A stretch of DNA of 64,000 nucleotides from Vespula vulgaris (Eukaryota; Arthropoda; Insecta; Hymenoptera; Vespidae), in the NCBI RefSeq assembly GCF_905475345.1, contig NC_066596.1, positions 1,772,501 to 1,836,500 on the forward strand. The letters are read 5' to 3'. The position numbers were made by a program, and so were the translations under genes. Below the pieces are notes generated by a model. It was not told where the DNA came from and made no database searches. It worked only from the letters and a program-made list of their open reading frames with translations. Below are positions 40,087-53,227 of this stretch, piece by piece. Numbering within the stretch: position 1 is the first letter of the stretch; each line of letters opens with the position of its first letter.

Positions 40087-40094
40087 TGACGTCA
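40087..40094. promoter_or_regulatory. Palindromic CRE-like site TGACGTCA
   Basis: An exact full cAMP-response-element palindrome between two CT microsatellites. No adjacent gene start is recognised, so function is unproven. Confidence 0.3.
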
Positions 40095-40294
40095 CTGTCG
40101 ACACAATCGATTCGAATCGGACGAACCTTGCCTAACCTTACGAAGAAGCTAATACTACTCTCCCAAGCTTACCAAATTGTTTCTCAAAATAGTTTCTCTC
40201 TTTTTATTATTAGAATTAATTTCAACGTAAAACTAATGCAAGTATGTATATATTTAATGTATATTTCTTTGTTTTATATTATGTTTATTTCATT

Positions 40295-40332
<38 letters not shown>

Positions 40333-40549
40333 TTTTTCTCCTAGTAAAAACGATTCGACCTTTGGCTTGAATGTTTTCCGAATCGAAATCCATTGGCAAA
40401 AGTACAAATGTCAAAGTATTTTTTGTTCCATTAAATACTTCACAAATATCGAAGCTTAAAGTTCCATTTCAATTGTTCGTTCATTTAAGAGCAAAGGTCC
40501 TACCCGCGAGCGACATTTTCAAATTCGGCTTTACTCGAACAAGTCGGGA

Positions 40550-40550
40550 A

Positions 40551-40613
<63 letters not shown>
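40550..40613. repeat. (GA)n microsatellite
   Basis: About 64 bases of GA dinucleotides with one AAAG interruption. Confidence 0.95.
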
Positions 40614-41425
40614 TGCGCGCGCATACGTGTAAATACATATGTGTGTGAAAGATTATTTAATTATTTAATAATAATATATGCGATGGAGATGAGACAACGC
40701 AACATAATAATTAATGTATGATAAAAGCTTTCATTTTCTCTTTCTCTCTTTTTTATTTTTTTTAAGTATATATACGAATTCACGTAAATTCGATTGATAT
40801 GATTTTATGTATATATTATATTTTGTCTCTGTAGAAAATTTCTATCTTTTCTTTTTTAGGTTATTCTATCTCTCTTAACAATTTCTACAATTTAACATAT
40901 AAATATGTTTTTAGTGTTGTATATTAGAAAAAAACTAATCGACGTGTACAATATTAATCTTTTGTAATGAATTTAGAACGACGAAAAGTTCTTAAAAAGA
41001 TTACATTAATTTAAGTAAATTTGTATTCATGATTTTTTCAACATTGACAAATTTATTCATCATAATCATAGAAATCTTATAAAGCATTAATTCTAACCTA
41101 AATTGGTATTAAGAATTTCGAACGATTTTATAAAAATAAAATTCTTGTTTATTACAAATATTTTAAATGTTTCAAACAAATATTTCAACGTGATAATATA
41201 TATGATTATGAACATGATGAAGCAATAGGAATAATAATCGAATAATTATCGGATTATCAATATGTAAATAGATACGTATGTGTATATATAATATAACAGA
41301 TTAATCATAATTATACTCACGATCAAGAAAGTATCGATTATATGTATGCACATATCTGTGTATCCATATTTATAAATATCTTCTCACTTATAAAAAATAA
41401 AGATGCGCACAGAGATACATAGACG

Positions 41426-41429
<4 letters not shown>

Positions 41430-41483
<54 letters not shown>
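41430..41483. repeat. (TA)n microsatellite
   Basis: Uninterrupted AT dinucleotide run of about 54 bases. Confidence 0.95.
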
Positions 41484-41486
<3 letters not shown>

Positions 41487-43097
41487 TTACTTATACAGTT
41501 ACGTATAGAAGTAACATTTGATTCGAACAGATCGAAGAGAAACGATCTTTAGAACTAGACGAACCTTTCTCCCTCCCTCCCCCCACTCTCTTTCTCTTTC
41601 TCTTTCTCTTTCTGTCTATGTTCTTGTAGCAATTCATTCTCAGGTGGCCTTTTAACCCCGAGTCTTTTTAACGCCAGTGGGCACCTACTGTCTAATCCCC
41701 ACTAACGTTCATTTTCTTCTACTCACGTTGTATACATATTTTCAGAAGGAACGACGAACGAACGAACGGGTCGCTGGGAAATACAGTATATAGTATCTAC
41801 GTACTTCGTTCTAAAAGGGTGGACGAGGATGAGGAGAAGGAGGAAGAAGAGGAGGGGGAGGATAGGGGATGAAAACTACCCACCACCCCTCTTCAAATGT
41901 CAAAGGTTGCCGCGCAGCCTGGATAAAACGTATCCTCGTTTTCCATGAACCTACTCCAGTAGCAAAGCCAATGGCATTCCTTATTTTTTCTCCTTTTTCT
42001 TTTCTCTTGCCTTTTTTTCTTCTTGTTTTCCTTCTTTCTTTTCTTCTTCTTTTTTCTTCTCTCTTCTTTTTCTCTTTCTTTCTTTTTTACTGTTTTTTCT
42101 ACTAACACGTTTATACTCCTCCAATCTTAATTTCGTTATTATTTTGATTCACTATTATCGCATAATTATTTATATTAATATTTGATAATAATCATTTGAT
42201 TATTATTCTCATTGAATTTAATTCATCATTATTATCGTTGGATAATATTTCATTGTTATTTCTTTCATTAATCTGATTGATATTTTTTGTTGATTCGATA
42301 TTATTCCCCACCAGAATTTGAACGAATTAATATTATTTTTATATTTCTATATTCTTCTTTTGTACGATTATTATACAATTAATGTTATTGTAATTTTTGT
42401 TTTATATCAAGTCGACGCAATAATCAATACTTCAAAAAGTTCCTCCTGCTAAGATTGTTATTAGTATAATAGTATAATTACTTTTTGATATTATTTGTTA
42501 ATAGGATAGATCATAGATCATATTATATCGTTTATAATCATGCGAAATTTTCAATGATAATTGCGACGACGTTAAATTTAAATAACATTAATTGTATGTG
42601 TAATTTAAAAACGTTTTCTATAAAATTATTATTGTTCTTTAATTTAAATCAGAAATCATTATTACTTTTTATTGAATCCTATCAAACGATTGAATAATAG
42701 TAGTAATTGATTATTTTATCTTCAATAAACATAGGATATATAAATGATTGAGTTTCAAAATAGGTTTGTAAGAATTACATGCTTTCATTTTCAGCGTTCT
42801 CGTTAAAAAGTGCTAAACAAACAAGAACGTGGGAAGAAGATTGGAATAAACGGTTCTCTTTCTCTATCATAGTCAATCGTCCTGTCCGCTTTAGCTCGTT
42901 TCATGACCCAGACAAGCTGGCGCTACGATTTAATATCTACATATTAAAAGATGCACAGTGATCCTTGTAAATACGGCTTTTAAATTAAAAAATGTGAGTC
43001 ATATACATATATATATATTTCTTTTTAAATTATTCATTGATTATATATTGAACCTTATATTATATATACATATTATTATTATTATATATTATATACT

Positions 43098-43098
43098 G

Positions 43099-43170
<72 letters not shown>
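43098..43170. repeat. (TATG)n then (TA)n microsatellite
   Basis: About seven TATG tetramers followed by TA dinucleotides. Confidence 0.95.
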
Positions 43171-43174
<4 letters not shown>

Positions 43175-43498
43175 TACATCGGTCTTAATTAATATTTAAA
43201 AGTAAAACAAATGATAATATTTTGACAAAAATAAATGCTTATATATTTATATATTTCTTTTTAATAGAAAGAGAAAAAAACAAAATATTAGATCGGAATT
43301 GAACTTGGTATTCAAAATACTATATTAAGCATATGATTTAGATGTTACATAGCTTATTAAATAAAAAAAGTGTATTTTAAATGAAAACAATGCTTTTCAA
43401 AAGCACTTAATTTAATTCATACGATGTATAACTATATTTTAGAACGTTTAAAGCATTTTAGTTAGGGAATGCACGTAACACCGCGTAATAAGCAACGC

Positions 43499-43506
43499 TA
43501 TAAATA
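43499..43506 (+). promoter_or_regulatory. TATA box (TATAAATA) of a probable promoter
   Basis: A consensus TATAAATAGG lies in a locally G/C-richer context. A consensus donor (AAC|gtaagt) starts 55 bases after the element's first base, at 43554. A short noncoding first exon of about 20-25 bases spliced to the downstream COX6A-like gene would explain the arrangement. The joining acceptor is not obvious, so this link is inference. Confidence 0.4.
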
Positions 43507-43856
43507 GGGAAGCCAATTCATAAACATTTAGAAAACGAACGTTCGTGGTTAACGTAAGTCCGATGTTCATCATTTAGAGAAGAGACGAGATTACGGCAAA
43601 ATTTCTCTTGGGTTCTAAATTATGATGAATTGTTATGAGAGACAAAACTTCTATGGTAGAAGATAGAACTATTGAGATTAGATTCTTTTATTTTTTGTAT
43701 AATAACAATTTGTACGAACGTTTTATAATCGACGAATAATTTAATAAGAATTATTACAAAAGTATTTTTAAAAAAAATATTAAAGTAATATTGAAAAAAT
43801 TGATTCAAAATTACAACAACAATTGTAATAAATTAGAAAGGTATTAATTAGATTAG

Positions 43857-43898
<42 letters not shown>

Positions 43899-44336
43899 TA
43901 TTCGATTGAAAATTTAACAGTCGACCAATTATATTTACGAGAAGCGTTCAATAATTATAGTAAACAATTTTGTAGTGTTTCAAATAATGACAAATTGCAA
44001 TTAAATACAAAATTTTAGAATATTACTAACATTACGTCAGTCTTTCTATATCTTATTTAAAACTTAATTTTCAATTTAATATTCTATAATCAATCAATAA
44101 TTTAAAGTAAGCTGCTAAGAAAAAAATCAGACCTTTAAAAAACTAATAAAAAGCAAATATTTGATACGTGAGTAATTATTTATCAAAGGTCGAACAACGA
44201 TCGTTCATTTTCGATACTATCGAAACCGCTTTTGAAAGGTCATTTCGACATCTAACCTTTTACTTACAAATATCGTTCAATTTTTTACGACACGATTAAT
44301 TTTTTTACTTTTTTGTTTATAAACAATTACATACGT

Positions 44337-46788
44337 ATGTTCATTGGTAAATTTACCGATGTCGAAAAAAAAATAATAACGTTATTATCCCTCTTACGAG
44401 AGACTTACATCAATTCACATTTTTTATCCTCTTTGAAAATCGAATTACAATTCATGGAAATTTTATCGAAGAGATACAAATATATATCGACATTAGTACC
44501 ACGTGACTTGAGGATATTTACAAAGGAATCTCGTAAAAGTGTTCCAGCAGAAAAGAAAACGTCGTTGTATTTATTCGATTGGGAAAGAACTAGTTCTAAC
44601 CTCGATCCGATTTGTATGAACTGGAATCCAATAGAACAAGTCGAAACGGCAAGATGGCGAATATTTTCAAGATGGAAACCAAATTCGAAATTTAATAAAA
44701 AATTCGTCGATAACATCGTGGAAAAATTGAGTTTCGAGAAAGATATTGTTTATTGCAAGACATTTCGTTCATTCGTCCCTAAAAATTCTTTAAGATCGAA
44801 AATTCAAGAAAAACGTATCTTGGGTGAAAAGAACAGTGAACGGGAAAGTTGGCGAGAATGTATAAAATTCACCAAGAAATCTTTATTCCTTTGGACGTTT
44901 TCCAATCGGTCATATTCTTCGACCTTGATGATAGGACATTATCCTTGGAAAAAAAGACTCGTCTTTTCTACGATAAGATTTTATTCTACACGTGACAATA
45001 GTTCCAATAAACCTACCAATACCGAAACTGAATCTAAAACGAGTTCAATAAAACAAACTTCGATAAAAGACATGAATACGGATTCATTTGATGGATCGTG
45101 TAGATCAAAAATAGATTGGAAATCATTGGAAAATAAAGATTACGAGAATGCTTCGATGAAAAGCAATCAAAACGAAAGCATCACTGGTAAAGCAAAAATT
45201 ACAAAAGAAAGTTGCGAGGAAACGTCTTTACAATCGGAGTCCAAGTTGTGTGCTAAAGAGGATTGTCCTCCGGAAGTATGTTCCGAGTGTCCTGTCGATC
45301 CTTGTTGTTCCAAACAGGAATATTCTCCTTGTCCATCTCAAAAAATTATTCCACCTTGTCCACCGAAAAAAGGTAATACATTTCTTAGCTAATTTTTTTC
45401 TTTTTTATACTAAACAAAAAATTTTGTATTAAACATTATTCATAGATCAATTCAACGCATACAATATCGAAAATCATAAAAATTAACGAATGCTAAAATG
45501 CTAAAACCAAAAATTAATTTTTTATACAATCTTACAATATTGCAATATTTCTTTTATGCAGACTTCAAAAAATTAAAATTGTATCGGATTATATCAATAA
45601 TCTCTTCCATTATACTTCTGATCGCATTAATAATCATTATACCAAGAGTAAAAGAAGAGATAAAAAAACCAAGGCCAGAATTTGAGGACGTTCCATATAT
45701 GTATCGACGAACGAAGGTAATTTTTTTCGTTATATATATGTAGATATATATCATATTTATGAACATAAACATATATATTAGGCTGTAACATATGAAATGT
45801 TCGATTTTTCATATTATATCGATGTTATAAAATTGGATATTTCATTTGTAATGACCTTATGCATGTATGTGTATATGTATATATGGTCTACGAACGTTGT
45901 TGTTTATATTTCCATGGCCAAGTTATTGCGTTCAACGCATTTCGAAGCAGTAATCCCTTGCACACCCTCGGCATTCTCGATAATCGATTAATGAAGCCCT
46001 ACGTGAGAAACACTTCGGTCGACCGCGCGCTGATTATACATTTTCAATTTATTCCCTCTTTTATTTTGACCTCGATCTATCTACCAAACATAACAATTTT
46101 CAAAATAATTAACTAATCATAATTAATAATGACAATACGAAAACGTTAATATTAATACCTACAGAGGTATTGTTAATAATTATAAATTATATTGCATTGT
46201 ATAAATTATATAACAACATTTGATCGATAATTAATTAATCCCATTCGTTTTAAGAATAATATACGGAATAAGGAAGATATTTATTTAAAAAAAATATTTT
46301 TTTTAGCCTTGTTTTATTCGAATCTCTTTTTAACTTCCGCAGTACGTATTTAACTGGTCACATTAAATAATAACATAATCGCGCTATAAACGTGAATAAA
46401 TGAGATGAGAAATTTAATGATAACAAAAGTTTTTGTTTCAATATTCTTTTATTTTTTAATACATTCTTTTAATCCAATATAACATTCAAAATTACGTTAT
46501 CTATCGATCAACAATTAACATTTATTTTTACTCTGAAATTTCCCTTTTCTTTTTCGTCTTTTCGATACATTTTTTTCTTCTGCTTTTTCTTTACTATATC
46601 TCGTTTGAATAGCCAAGGACAAGTTAAAGCGTCCCGATAATTATATCATCGTCGATATCAATTAACACGCTCCATTTTAACAGCGCTTCCCTTGGGGTGA
46701 TGGTAACCACTCACTATTACACAATCCCGTACGAAATCCTGTTCCTCCAGATGGCTATGAAGTGGAGGATCCATACGCAGTAAAATAA
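44337..46788 (+). CDS. Divergent COX6A-like gene with long N-terminal region (three exons)
   Basis: Exons 44337-45372, 45562-45716 and 46684-46788 join in phase to 431 codons. The C-terminal 85 residues are a cytochrome c oxidase subunit 6A domain. One membrane helix spans about residues 353-373, followed by the family pattern RPEFEDVPY...RRTK and RFPWGDGNHSLLHNP, ending ...VPPDGYE plus a short tail. COX6A is a nuclear-encoded inner-membrane subunit of respiratory complex IV, usually about 110 residues. Here some 345 extra residues precede it. They are basic and Ser/Asn/Lys-rich, then a Cys/Pro-rich stretch at about residues 303-342 holds eight cysteines in repeated CP or PC contexts. The opening residues (MFIGKF...) could be part of a targeting sequence, but no clean presequence is evident. 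A TTG codon at 44313 is in frame upstream; ATG 44337 is preferred. Exon 1 belonging to another transcript cannot be excluded. Confidence 0.78.
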
Positions 46789-47066
46789 TCTATGACAAAT
46801 ACTAAAAAAATTTAATCAAGATATTATAAAATATAAGAAAACAAGAAATGAAAAATAAAAGATTATAATAATAATAATAATTATTATTATAACAATAATA
46901 ACAACAACAACAATAATAATAACGATGATTATCATTAAAATGACAAATAATTATCACATAAACGTGATCAAATGATTTATAAGAATTATTATTACAAGAA
47001 CGACTTGTAAAATACATGACTTTGATATTTATTCTTTAAAAACAAATGTATTGTTTTATGTGTATG

Positions 47067-47102
<36 letters not shown>

Positions 47103-47328
47103 AACACAAAAAATATATGACGACGCTTAGTCATCCTCTTTTATCTTTCGGAATTTTACACGTGCAAGAATCATTGAAAATTATCTGTTGGATGTTCTCA
47201 AACTTCTCACGATCATTTTATCTCCTCGTGGGAGAAGGAAATATCTTGAAAAGAAAATACAACGTTAACTTTTTCATCTAAAAAGACGAAAAACTCTCAT
47301 AAAATTCTTTAAAAAAGTATAGTTTTTA

Positions 47329-47378
<50 letters not shown>

Positions 47379-47700
47379 GAAATAGATGTGTGTTTCATAT
47401 AATGTGAAATAAGTTTATGTAATAGAAAAATAAAAAGAATATAACAGAAAAATAATAATAATAATAATAATAATAATAAAGTGAGGAAGAATGATGTAAT
47501 GTTGTTTAAACTATGATACTTAATTATTGCTAATGTCAACTTTCGAAGAATAGAAAAACTAAGGAATTACAAATTTATGTAATAATTAATATAGACAAAT
47601 ACATATTGATATATAAAAAATAAAATGCCATTAGAGTAATATTAATAATTTTTATGGATCGTCTTCGTTAATGATAATTAATATAAAAGCCAAACAGCAT

Positions 47701-47732
<32 letters not shown>

Positions 47733-48409
47733 GTAATGTTTATAATTATTTACTATATAAATAAAAGATTATAATTAAAAATTCATTTTTTGTACGTAAT
47801 AATAAATTTCTTGACAAATTTTCATATTACATGAGATACAAGTTGAATAAGTTCTTTTTATCGATAAAAATATCGAAACTTCGCATTACGAGATACCTTA
47901 ATAAATGCGTTTTACCGTTGCTTACGTTGCAAATCTTCGTAATATCTAGAATTAAATGTTTAACTCTAGGTTATTTCAATTTGGAAAATGCAATTTTTAA
48001 CGCGGAAGATGGAAGGAAGTAATGAAAATACGATTCTCGAGATTTCATTACTCATCCACTTTCCACTTGGACATTTTATATCGTTGATTCTCATAAACAA
48101 TATTCTTAATTTCCAGTCTCTTAATGTTTTATTTACCTAATAAAACAAAAATATATCTAGTAATATATAAAATATAAAAAAATAATATATAAAAATGTAA
48201 TATAATATATTCTTATTTATCTTTTTCTTTTAATAAAAATAATTTTATACGTAAGATACAATAGCGTATATATAATGTAACAAAGTAATAAACTAAAAAT
48301 ATAGCATGGTATATTTTTATCTATTTTCTTTTTTTATATATGAAAAATAAAAATGATATAATTATAATTTATATATACTATTATAAAATATAGTAATATA
48401 TACACGTAG

Positions 48410-48453
<44 letters not shown>

Positions 48454-51420
48454 TTTTTATTATACAGACATTATGTAATACTTTTTTTTGCTCCTTTCAT
48501 TCTCTTCATCCAAAAAATATGAGAGAAAAAAGATATTCTAAAAATTTCAACCATCGAACAAACGATCCTATCCAGGCTATTGAACAAAATGTGGATGCGT
48601 ATGGACATTGCTTGAAGGTCAACATTGGACCAACTCTATGTATCTTTCTCTTTTCTCTCTCTCTCTTCTTTTTTTTTCACCTAACTCTGAATACTCGAAA
48701 TCTTTGCTGACATCATTTTTTTATATAGATTTCAATAAACGCATTCCAAATAAAATCATATATTTCATTTCTTTATATTCATTTTTATTAAAAAGAAAAA
48801 AAAATAAATAAATAACATTAAGATATTGTTAATAATTTTAATAAATCTTGCGATTAGGTAATGATTGTATATATTTTTTGGGTAAAAAGGAAAAAGAAAG
48901 ACAAAACAAAATTATATTGGCTAAATATAATCAAGTTTTTCTGGATTAAATTTCCATAGAAAATTACATAGTTCGAGATGATGATCGTAATAATAAATAA
49001 GAGGGAAAGGTGGTTAAAGAATTAAATGTTAGTAGAAGGGACAGAAATATTCTGTCGGAGTGTCGGTTTGGGAGTAATCGAGTTAGGAAGCAAGGCTGTC
49101 AGCAAGGTCTGACATCGAATCTGACCCTGTTTCACGCCGTTCTTCGTTTTCCCTTGATACTGATAGAAAATTCATAGAAATTGAGAATCATTGATCAATT
49201 TATCAAGTGTTCATAAAGAAGGAGAAAAAGAAATAATGCAAAAATATAATTGATCGTTTCAAAATCAATATATCCTAGAAGCGTAATAAAATAATAATAA
49301 AATTTATGAATGCGATCCGAAGAAAAGTGGAAAAAAAACAAACAGAAAAACAAAAAAATCTTCGAGATACCTTATTTTGAACTTAATAACAAACAAAATG
49401 TTGCAAATTAATTTATTTGATAGTTATGTTGTCATAGATCATTGAACTCGTTTTAACCAGTATAATATCGTCAACAATATAAAATTAATAATTATGTGTT
49501 ATATTTAATTGAAAAGAATATCGATAATTATAATTAGTTTTATGATTAGTACAAAAATATGCATTTGTAATTTTTGTCTAGGAACATTTATCGATGTCTC
49601 GAATAGTTTCGATGATATTCATATTCAATTAATTACAATTAGATACACACACACACACATACTCTCTCTCTCTCTCTTTTTCTCTTCCTTTGTAATATAT
49701 ATATACACATACACACTCTTTCTCCGTCTCTCTCTCTCTCTCTCTCTCTTTCTATAATATATGTATATATAACATAATATTCATTATATAATCTGCAGAT
49801 AAGCATATATGCATTCACTATATGTATAGCAAACCTAACCTAAGCGAACTATTTAGATACTCATTGTGTTCAATATTCATATGAATTAATTATAATGGTA
49901 CACCATTTATGTATTTATCTGCTAATTATAAGGAACATTACAAGTAATTAAGAGATATTTATACAAATCAAATCTGATCTAATAGAATGTTTTAATATAT
50001 TGTTTAATATTTATACGAATTAATTATATATAATAAAACAACATCCTGTATATATCTCTTATTTATAATGTTCATTATAAGCAATAAATATTTATATATC
50101 CACAATATATAAATCAAATGTAATCTTTTAAATCTTAACCTTACTTTTTGATTTTTGCATTGTTTGATATTAAACTAATATAAAAGAATTAAAAAAAAGG
50201 TTAAGATAGATTCATATTAACGACGTAATTTGTTTATCGAAATCTTGAAAATTACTTTGAATGAAAAGAAATCTCTCGAAGAAATCCGATTTGGTTTATC
50301 ATTTCCGGTCCGGATGACCGGTTCCCTTCTCGTTAACATCATCCTCGTAAGATAACGAACGTAGCCAGTCGTTTCTATATAATAATCGAGGACAGATTTT
50401 AGCCCTCCTTTTTTTTCCATGTAAACGCGCAATCGCGTTACGTTTTCCAGCTCGATGGAGGGGCAATATAATTCGCGGCGCAGCTGGTTTCGCGTTCCTT
50501 CGTTTCCCGGTTCGATCAATAGCCTAGGACCCTAGGACATGGTGAAGGCGGTTGTCCAGGCCAGTGGCGGATTCAGAATTTAATACACAAAAACGATTGA
50601 TACAGTTTTGAAGATAAATACGATTCAATCGATGGATCGATTGAATTTGATCATTTGTTCTTTCATCTTATTTCATATCTCAAATATCAATGTTTTAACC
50701 TAACCTTATTTTTTTATTCGCCTTCTCTTATTAATTATTCTTTATTACTGATACCTGAATTTAATCTGGATTAAATGTTGATTTTTATTTATTTATTTAT
50801 TTATTTTGTATCTTTTTTTTTGGAGAATATAGATTTATAAAAGAGTTTATTATTATATTATTATGTCGAAGTTAGGATATCCAAGGGTTATGAGGTTAAA
50901 ACTTCTTGATATTTAATTTTACATTTACGATTGATAACAAATCATATGTATAAAGTACTTTTATTGAAATGAAATATTTGCAAGTGAAAACATAGATACG
51001 AGTAACATCGTACAAGTCGAGTGAAATACGAGAGGAATCCATATAACGAAGACAAACTTTTAATCGACTTCTTAGAAGTAATATTGTCAGGGAGGAAGAA
51101 AAAAAAATAGAAAATAAAAAAGGATTATTAGAAAAGAAAAAAAAAATTTAATCCTTGATTAATTGATAGAAAAAGTATAACAATGTATTAGAACGCATTA
51201 TATCAAGATCAAAATTATATTGGCAAGAATATTATTTTGGTGCAGAATTCAAAATAAAATGAAAGACAAAAACTAGAAGCTTGCAAAATCATAATTTTAT
51301 TCGTTGAAAAAAGAATATTGTTGCGTTCTTTTGAAACGACACGATAAATCCACGTTGAATGGAAGAAAATAAATTGTAGGAAACATGAAGTAAAATGAAA
51401 CGCAATTAAAATTTGGCGGG
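46789..51420. other. Intergenic region between COX6A-like gene and rdgB
   Basis: AT-rich with (CA)n at about 47070-47098, (TA)n at about 47335-47375, (AAT)n at about 47455-47480, (GT)n at about 47702-47724, (TA)n at about 48416-48450 and CT/CA runs at about 49645-49752. A G/C-richer island at about 50220-50580 and a smaller one near 49020-49150 stand out. No exon could be supported on either strand. Confidence 0.55.
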
Positions 51421-51423
51421 CAG

Positions 51424-52340
51424 CCATAGCTAGTTACACTACTGGCGGAGAGTGAAGATTCCTGATAGGTCGAGAAGATCGTAGGCGTCCGTGACGCCGA
51501 CAATTCGGTACGGTAGTGGGGGTAAACAGCGAGAGCCCACGGCAGGGCCGTCAGTTGGCCGCCGCGCGTCGGCGGTGTAACGTCTTGCTTTGCGTTGTGT
51601 CTAAATTATTGTCGTTACCTCCATCGATTTATTACTTTAATCAATCTATTTCGAAGGATTCGTCGCATATATTGACCTTAAACGTCATTAAGAATTATTA
51701 GAGACTTATCTATTTTCGAACGAATATCCAAAGAACTTGAAGTTAAAAAACCGAACAAAAAGGGAAAGTGTCAAAGGCGAGCTGCTGTTCTGTCGACGGA
51801 TACGAGAACGGTGTATATGTGTGTTATATGTGTTACTAATGTGTGTATTGCGTGTTTGTCGGCGGAACGAGTTCATTTCTTCGACCAAGGGCTTCTCGTT
51901 TCAGTGACGTTTTCAAAGAAGCTTTGAAAAAGAATAAAGAAAAGGAATAAAAGAAGACCTCTCTCTTATCTCGTGAATAAATCTCGAGATTAAAAAAAGA
52001 AAAAATATAGAATGTTATTGGTAATTGACATTGATGATCATTTAACATCCGATGGATTTTCAGTGATATAAGAATATACACAAATATACATAATATATTT
52101 CGAGATATTTTTTGTGTCGTTAAAAATTCGAATACGCGCTGCTGTATCGACAAAGAAGAAAGGTGTGGCGCGAAACCTGTACATTCTTACGATAGAAGAA
52201 ACTATCTCTCTAGTTTTCTCTTTATCTCTATCTCTATCTCTATCTCTTTTTTTCTTCTTCTTGGACTTTGTCATCTTCTTTACCTTCTTCAGTTTAGTTT
52301 TGTTTTTTTATGTATCTCTGAGGACACACAAGACACTTAC
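51424..52340 (+). promoter_or_regulatory. Probable rdgB promoter and 5' UTR exon
   Basis: The sharp G/C- and CpG-rich patch at about 51424-51595 contrasts with its surroundings and resembles an insect promoter/first exon. Transcribed-looking sequence continues to a consensus donor TTAC|gtaagt at 52341. The rdgB start codon lies 890 bases downstream; an acceptor such as TTTTTTGAAG near 53193 would connect them. This is inferred from composition and splice signals only. Confidence 0.5.
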
Positions 52341-53227
52341 GTAAGTAAATATACCTACGTATTACATTTATAACATTATTCATCTCACATAATGTCAATT
52401 CGTATGTTTTTTTGAGATCGCCAATCGTGTCATTAGTATTTTACGAGAAAACCAATCACGAAGATACTTGTATATTGACGATAACCAATCATAAAAATCT
52501 TTGCGTTTTCATATCTAATCGATGACTTTTTTTTCTTATAAATTAATGATTCTTCAAGGAAAGGAAGAAATTTTTTTTATAAATTATACATCTTATATAT
52601 CGTAATGATCTTGTTTAATATGAATTACTATATAAAGGATTTTACGATAGCAAAAGATTAGAAAAATGGAAAATATTTTGCATCTTGTTCGTTAAAATTT
52701 TCAATGATTTATCGAAAAGGTTAGAATAATCTGATTGGTTATTTAGATTTTAACATCTTGCCGCCACATTTTTCATAGTTTAGTGATCACAAGGACGATC
52801 CATGGTGATTTATAGGAAATATTTTTTCTGTATAGAATATCTATTTTTTAAAAATAGATATGTATTCTGACGAAAATAATAACGTAACGAACGATATATT
52901 GTTATCACATAGTAAACATTGGAATTAAATAACAAAAACAATAATAGTTGAATCTTATTAATAATTATCTGCTCTAAACAAAAAAAAAAAAAAAAAGACA
53001 GAAGAAACATTAAGGATAACCAAACAAATTCGATATTTTGATAAAAGTGCCCTTTTCATAAGAATAACAAATCGAGTTAGAGATTATCAATGAATATTTT
53101 TATTTCTAAAGGAACATTAGAACAACGTAGACACCATCGAGAAGAATATAACGAGAGCTTCCTTCTACGGAGAATATATATTTTTTTTGAAGATGTACGG
53201 GTGATAAACGATCTCTTCTTCGTCAAA

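Larger units (their letters stand above)
38971..43490. other. Repeat-rich intergenic region
   Basis: Dominated by microsatellites: (GA)n at about 39786-39813, (CT)n at about 39988-40060 and 40301-40329, (GA)n at 40550-40613, (TA)n at 41430-41483, and (TATG)n/(TA)n at 43098-43170. Between 41500 and 42000 a G/C-richer patch with purine tracts may be regulatory. I see no splice-supported coding exon. Confidence 0.55.

Noticed and set aside
39619..40135. Overlapping Arg/Glu-rich and Leu/Ser-rich frames on both strands
   Set aside because: They are the two strands of GA/CT microsatellites and have no family resemblance or splice support.
45798..46116. Open frames between COX6A-like exons 2 and 3
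   Set aside because: They lie in intron sequence. Exon 2 joins exon 3 exactly at the conserved RTK/RFPWGDGN point of COX6A, leaving no room for another coding exon.
49833..49845. AACCTAACCTAA resembling the insect telomere repeat
   Set aside because: Only about two units; expected by chance in AT-rich DNA and not a telomeric array.
50217..50519. 100-codon minus-strand frame in the G/C-rich island
   Set aside because: It starts at TTG, has no recognisable domain and no convincing splice sites. Higher G/C alone lengthens chance frames.
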